NCBI GenBank assembly: GCA_903937325.1
Contig: CAIZYV010000088.1
Location: 1 to 9,137, forward strand
Length of the DNA: 9,137 nt
DNA from: Candidatus Falkowiibacteriota bacterium
GTDB lineage: Bacteria > Patescibacteriota > Patescibacteriia > Patescibacteriales > UBA12465
Direction of reading: 5' to 3'
Of this stretch, positions 7,035 through 9,137 are shown one piece after another. Numbering within the stretch: position 1 is the stretch's first letter; the number at the start of each line of letters is the position of its first letter. The position numbers were made by a program, and so were the translations under genes. The notes below the pieces were generated by a model that made no database searches, was not told the DNA's origin, and saw only the letters and a program-made list of their open reading frames with translations.

Positions 7035-7715
7035 ATGATTACTTTGCTCCATGTTTCCAAAAGCTATTCTCGCCGCAATCAAGTTTTGCGCGATATTAAT
7101 CTCCATATTAAAGCGGGAGAATTTGTATCGGTTGTCGGTCAGTCTGGTGCCGGTAAAACGACTCTCGTTAAGCTTTTAATCGGCGAGGAAAGAAGTGATG
7201 AGGGACAGGTTGTTATTGGCGATTGGGATATTACCCGTTTATCTAAGCATGAAGTGCCTTATTTACGTCGGCAGATTGGTGTTATTTTTCAGGACTTTAA
7301 ATTATTACCCAAGAAAACTTTACGGGAGAACGTCGCTTTTGCTCTGGAAGTTTGTGGTGCTAGTCAGGCGAAGATAAAGAAGATTGTGCCGAACGTTTTG
7401 AAAATCGTTGGTTTAGAAGATAAACAGGGGCGCTATCCTCATGAGGTGTCCGGCGGCGAACAACAAAGAGCAGTTATTGCCCGAGCGCTAGTTCATCAGC
7501 CGCGCATTTTACTAGCCGATGAACCGACTGGTAATCTTGATGCCATCAATGCCGATGAAATTATTGATTTGCTTTTGCGAATTAATAAATTTGGAACAAC
7601 CGTTATCTTAGTGACTCATAATAAAGAAATTGTTAATCGTCTTTCCCGGCGCGTTATCACGATGGATAAGGGCGCTATTGTCGGTGATAAGGCTCATGGT
7701 AAATATTTGCTTTAA
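7035..7715 (+). CDS. ftsE: Cell division ATP-binding protein FtsE
   Basis: A 226-aa ABC ATPase with every expected motif: Walker A GQSGAGKT (35-42), Q-loop IFQDFKLLP (84-92), signature VSGGEQQR (138-145), Walker B ILLADEP (158-164) and H-loop THN (194-196). The Q-loop segment FQDFKLL followed by TLRENVAF is characteristic of FtsE. The ATG at 7035 is preferred to an in-frame TTG at 7020, because the TTG overlaps the upstream gene and MITLLHVSKSY is the usual FtsE beginning. Family role: with FtsX it forms a type VII ABC system that does not transport but turns ATP hydrolysis into movement of FtsX's outer loop, activating peptidoglycan hydrolases during division. It lies 4 nt after the carboxypeptidase gene and 11 nt before ftsX. 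No Shine-Dalgarno is evident. Confidence 0.95.
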   Translation: MITLLHVSKSYSRRNQVLRDINLHIKAGEFVSVVGQSGAGKTTLVKLLIGEERSDEGQVVIGDWDITRLSKHEVPYLRRQIGVIFQDFKLLPKKTLRENVAFALEVCGASQAKIKKIVPNVLKIVGLEDKQGRYPHEVSGGEQQRAVIARALVHQPRILLADEPTGNLDAINADEIIDLLLRINKFGTTVILVTHNKEIVNRLSRRVITMDKGAIVGDKAHGKYLL

Positions 7716-7726
7716 ATTATTTTTTT

Positions 7727-8635
7727 ATGCTTTCTTTTTTACGCATTATTAAATTTAGTTTGCAGGACATGGGGCGTAATATTTGGTTATCTATCGTAAC
7801 GATAACCATCCTTTTACTTGCTCTTTTTTCCATTAATACTCTGTTAACTGTTCGAGTAGTCAGCGATAATGCCGTTAATGCTGTTAAAGAAAAAATTGAC
7901 GTCAGCCTTTATCTTAAACCAGATTCATCGGAAAGCGATATTGCCACTTTGCGGACGCGGCTCGCCTCTTTGCCAGAAATAAAAATCGTTAATTATACTT
8001 CTAAGCAGGCGGCCTTAGAATCTTTTCGGGCTAAGTACCGTGATAATCCGGAAATTTTACAATCACTTAGAGAATTAGGTAGTAATCCTTTATCGCCGAG
8101 TCTGGCAATTACGCCGGCTGATTTTGATGACACCGCTAATCTCGTGAATGCTTTGCGCCAATTTGATTCCGATATAATTGAATCTCGGGATTTTAGTGAT
8201 AATACGGCCGTGGTAACGAAAATCCAGGATGTCACCCAGCGCGTTAATGAAGTCGGCGCCGTTGTCATTATAATTTTTATCCTCACTAGCTTACTGGTAG
8301 TATATAACTCGATTAGAGTGGCTGTTTATACGCATCGGAAAGAAATTGAGATAATGCGCCTAGTTGGCGCCTCCAACTTTTTCATCTACATGCCTTTTCT
8401 TTTTTCCGCCTTTATTTACGCTCTGTTAAGCGTTCTGATTATGGTTGTTATTTTTTATCCTTTTTTAACTCTCCTTCAGCCTTATTTAGAAGTATTTCTG
8501 GCTGGCTATAACGTTAATTTACTGAGTTATTTTGTTTATAATTTTGCGTCTATTTTTGGCTTGCAATTTGCTATCGTCTTCTTTATTACTCTAGTGGCCA
8601 GTTTTTTTGCGGTGCGCAAATACGCGCGCGTTTAA
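7727..8635 (+). CDS. ftsX: Cell division membrane protein FtsX
   Basis: A 302-aa protein with the FtsX layout. A short cytoplasmic N-terminus (LRIIKFSLQDMGRNIWLS) leads to helix 1 (about 19-42), a large extracytoplasmic loop (about 43-175), then helices 2 (about 176-198), 3 (about 219-247) and 4 (about 275-297). The cytoplasmic stretch RKEIEIMRLVGAS (204-216) is the conserved FtsX coupling segment contacting FtsE. The outer loop has the typical FtsX ECD pattern, including a VSLYLKPD strand (59-66) and the SLPEIKIVNYTSKQAALESF region (81-100). In other bacteria this loop binds a hydrolase or adaptor such as EnvC, PcsB, CwlO or RipC. No such protein is encoded next to it here; the adjacent envelope enzyme is the S11 fusion two genes upstream. 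It is the last gene of the group and is followed by a terminator 10 nt after its stop. Confidence 0.95.
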   Translation: MLSFLRIIKFSLQDMGRNIWLSIVTITILLLALFSINTLLTVRVVSDNAVNAVKEKIDVSLYLKPDSSESDIATLRTRLASLPEIKIVNYTSKQAALESFRAKYRDNPEILQSLRELGSNPLSPSLAITPADFDDTANLVNALRQFDSDIIESRDFSDNTAVVTKIQDVTQRVNEVGAVVIIIFILTSLLVVYNSIRVAVYTHRKEIEIMRLVGASNFFIYMPFLFSAFIYALLSVLIMVVIFYPFLTLLQPYLEVFLAGYNVNLLSYFVYNFASIFGLQFAIVFFITLVASFFAVRKYARV

Positions 8636-8644
8636 AAGTAATTT

Positions 8645-8673
8645 AGGCGCCTTTGGCAGAAAGGTGCTTTTTT
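8645..8673 (+). terminator. Intrinsic terminator of the ftsEX transcript
   Basis: AGGCGCCTTT (8645-8654) pairs with AAAGGTGCTT (8660-8669) in a 10-bp stem with two G-U pairs and loop GGCAG. A run of Ts extends to 8673. It lies 10 nt after the ftsX stop and before the tRNA-Gln promoter. Confidence 0.85.
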
Positions 8674-8683
8674 ATATCTTTAG

Positions 8684-8712
8684 TTGACGTTTGGCAGTAA
8701 ATTTATTAAGAT
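8684..8712 (+). promoter_or_regulatory. Promoter of tRNA-Gln
   Basis: TTGACG (8684-8689) and TAAGAT (8707-8712) are spaced by 17 nt. A start near 8719 leaves about 15 nt of leader before the mature tRNA end at 8734. The -35 matches consensus at 5 of 6 positions, the -10 at 4 of 6. Confidence 0.7.
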
Positions 8713-8733
8713 AAGTTCGTTCGACTAACATAT

Positions 8734-8804
8734 TCGGGGATCGTCTAATGGTAGGACAGTGGCCTTTGAAGCCATCAATCATGGTTCGAATCCATGTCCC
8801 CGAG
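8734..8804 (+). tRNA. tRNA-Gln (anticodon TTG)
   Basis: A complete cloverleaf. The acceptor is TCGGGGA/TCCCCGA, the D-arm GTC-TAATGGTAG-GAC, and the anticodon stem GTGGC/GCCAT encloses loop CTTTGAA, so the anticodon is TTG (reads CAA, Gln). The T-arm is CATGG-TTCGAAT-CCATG. Discriminator G is the usual Gln identity base. CCA is not encoded (CTA follows). Its last 18 bases plus the next C are repeated exactly at 8996-9014. Confidence 0.95.
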
Positions 8805-8805
8805 C
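8787..8805 (+). repeat. Direct repeat, copy 1: 3' end of tRNA-Gln (possible att site)
   Basis: CGAATCCATGTCCCCGAGC covers the T-loop from C56 to the discriminator base plus one nucleotide. An identical copy lies 209 bp downstream. This part of a tRNA gene is a favoured target of tyrosine-recombinase integrating elements, which leave such repeats; that function is inferred here. Confidence 0.8.
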
Positions 8806-8810
8806 TAGTG

Positions 8811-8837
8811 AAAAAAAGCGCCTTTTGGCGCTTTTTT
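8811..8837 (+). terminator. Terminator of tRNA-Gln
   Basis: AAAAAAAGCGCC (8811-8822), loop TTTT, then GGCGCTTTTTT (8827-8837): a GC core of 5 bp extended by A-T pairs and ending in a T run. It starts 6 nt after the tRNA-Gln 3' end. It lies inside the segment bracketed by the direct repeats, so if that segment was inserted it brought its own terminator. Confidence 0.88.
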
Positions 8838-8995
8838 GATGCGAGCGAAGGGGAAGCGAAGTGCCTGCGCACTTCGCGTCAGGGATTCGAAAGCCGGAGC
8901 GATATCCGCCCAGGGCGGATCGCGAGGCCGGGTCGGGGCGCTTAGTGAGCGAAGTTCGCGATTTTAGCGAACGAGCGAGACTTAGCGACCGTGAC
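8838..8995. repeat. GC-rich, hairpin-rich non-coding segment between tRNA-Gln 3'-end repeats
   Basis: No convincing gene lies here; the + frame crossing it also runs through tRNA-Gln and is a shadow. Bases 8841-8990 contain 96 G or C of 150 (64%), against about a third in nearby ftsX sequence. Three hairpins are visible: GCGAAGTGC/GCACTTCGC (8856-8864/8869-8877, loop CTGC); ATCCGCCC/GGGCGGAT with a one-base centre within 8899-8923; and GTTCGC/GCGAAC (8954-8959/8967-8972). AGCGA(A/G) motifs recur throughout. It could be a small mobile element, a remnant of a larger integrated element, a genome-wide palindromic repeat, or a structured RNA. I recognise no named family. Confidence 0.6.
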
Positions 8996-9014
8996 CGAAT
9001 CCATGTCCCCGAGC
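8996..9014 (+). repeat. Direct repeat, copy 2: orphan tRNA-Gln 3' end
   Basis: Exact 19-nt copy of 8787-8805. The bases before it (GACCGTGAC) do not continue the tRNA's T-arm, so this is a tail without a tRNA body. A hairpin terminator begins at its last base, as expected if this was the original end of the tRNA-Gln gene before an insertion. Confidence 0.8.
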
Positions 9015-9055
9015 ACTATTAAAAAAGAGCACCAAGGTGCTCTTTTTTAATAGTG
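9014..9055. terminator. Bidirectional terminator hairpin with a perfect 20-bp stem
   Basis: 9014-9033 and 9036-9055 are exact reverse complements around a two-base AA centre. Each arm holds an A or T run (9021-9026, 9043-9048) beside GAGCACC/GGTGCTC, so it reads as an intrinsic terminator on both strands. It would end transcripts running rightward from tRNA-Gln and leftward from anything beyond it. Confidence 0.75.
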
Positions 9056-9137
9056 TTGGTGGGCAGAAAGGATTCGAAGCATCGGGAAGGGTTTGGGAAA
9101 CGGGAGTTTCCCACCGTTACTGCGGGGGTATCAGCGA
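9056..9137. other. Unresolved RNA-like sequence at the window edge (tmRNA 5' end or orphan tRNA tail)
   Basis: Two readings compete. On the + strand, GGTGGGCAGAAAGGATTCGA (9058-9077) matches the spacing of a tmRNA 5' end: 7 acceptor bases, 4 bases, one base, then GGATTCGA, as in E. coli tmRNA; but position 3 is U rather than the G of the Ala G3-U70 pair, and a terminator sits directly upstream. On the - strand, the complement ends TTCGAATCC...CTGCCCACCA, like a tRNA T-loop to 3' end, but the bases before the T-loop do not pair with it. From 9079 the sequence is GC-rich (about 59%), with hairpin TGGGAAAC/GTTTCCCA around GGGA (9094-9113). The window ends before either reading can be settled. 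Confidence 0.35.

Noticed and set aside
8672..8872. 66-aa reading frame on the - strand opposite tRNA-Gln
   Set aside because: It is antisense to the tRNA and its promoter, with no recognisable protein features.
8748..8945. 65-aa reading frame on the + strand across tRNA-Gln
   Set aside because: It runs through the tRNA, its terminator and the GC-rich hairpins; the Arg/Gly-rich tail reflects base composition, not a protein family.
8838..8995. CRISPR array or integron attC site
   Set aside because: There are no equal-length spacers or regular repeats, and the hairpins lack the RYYYAAC/GTTRRRY core pair of attC.
9056..9137. Ordinary tRNA on the - strand ending at 9057
   Set aside because: The T-loop-like TTCGAAT has no pairing 5' stem and the CCA is one base off the normal T-loop to CCA distance, so a functional tRNA is unlikely; only a tail remnant remains possible.

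Overview
The window looks like a chromosomal piece of a Candidate Phyla Radiation (Patescibacteria) bacterium. That is an inference from protein style and layout: an AT-rich genome, short gaps between genes, few Shine-Dalgarno sites, a soluble VirD4-like ATPase carrying a CxxC-x17-CxxC zinc ribbon, and an RlpA-like/D,D-carboxypeptidase fusion beside ftsEX. The long reading frames contain no in-frame TGA and one gene stops at TGA, so the standard bacterial code fits better than the UGA=Gly code of Gracilibacteria/Absconditabacteria.

Left part (1-4692), all on the + strand and tightly packed. The 3' end of an NrdG-like radical-SAM activase gene is followed by a one-helix membrane protein of 94 aa. 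Next come a 661-aa VirD4/TraG-type ATPase, a DEDDh 3'-5' exonuclease, and a processive-type family 2 glycosyltransferase with several membrane helices. The last three are separated by only 5 nt and 1 nt and probably share a transcript.

Middle and right part (4766-8635). An FtsB/DivIC-family septum protein (+) converges on a tRNA-Gly(CCC)/tRNA-Thr(CGT) pair on the - strand, with a hairpin terminator between them. The tRNA pair has a clear TTGACT-18-TATAAT promoter. Divergent from it is a cell-envelope and division group: a secreted RlpA-like/peptidase S11 fusion, then ftsE 4 nt later, then ftsX, closed by a terminator. Together with the FtsB-like gene this forms a division and peptidoglycan-remodelling neighbourhood.

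Right end (8684-9137). A tRNA-Gln(TTG) gene with its own promoter is followed by a GC-rich, hairpin-rich segment of about 160 bp (about 64% GC). The tRNA's last 18 bases plus one more are repeated exactly at 8996-9014, so the segment is bracketed by tRNA 3'-end copies. A perfect 20-bp-stem hairpin follows, then a GC-rich stretch that either begins a tmRNA-like RNA (+) or carries an orphan tRNA 3' tail (-). This tRNA-bracketed cassette is the least explained part of the window.
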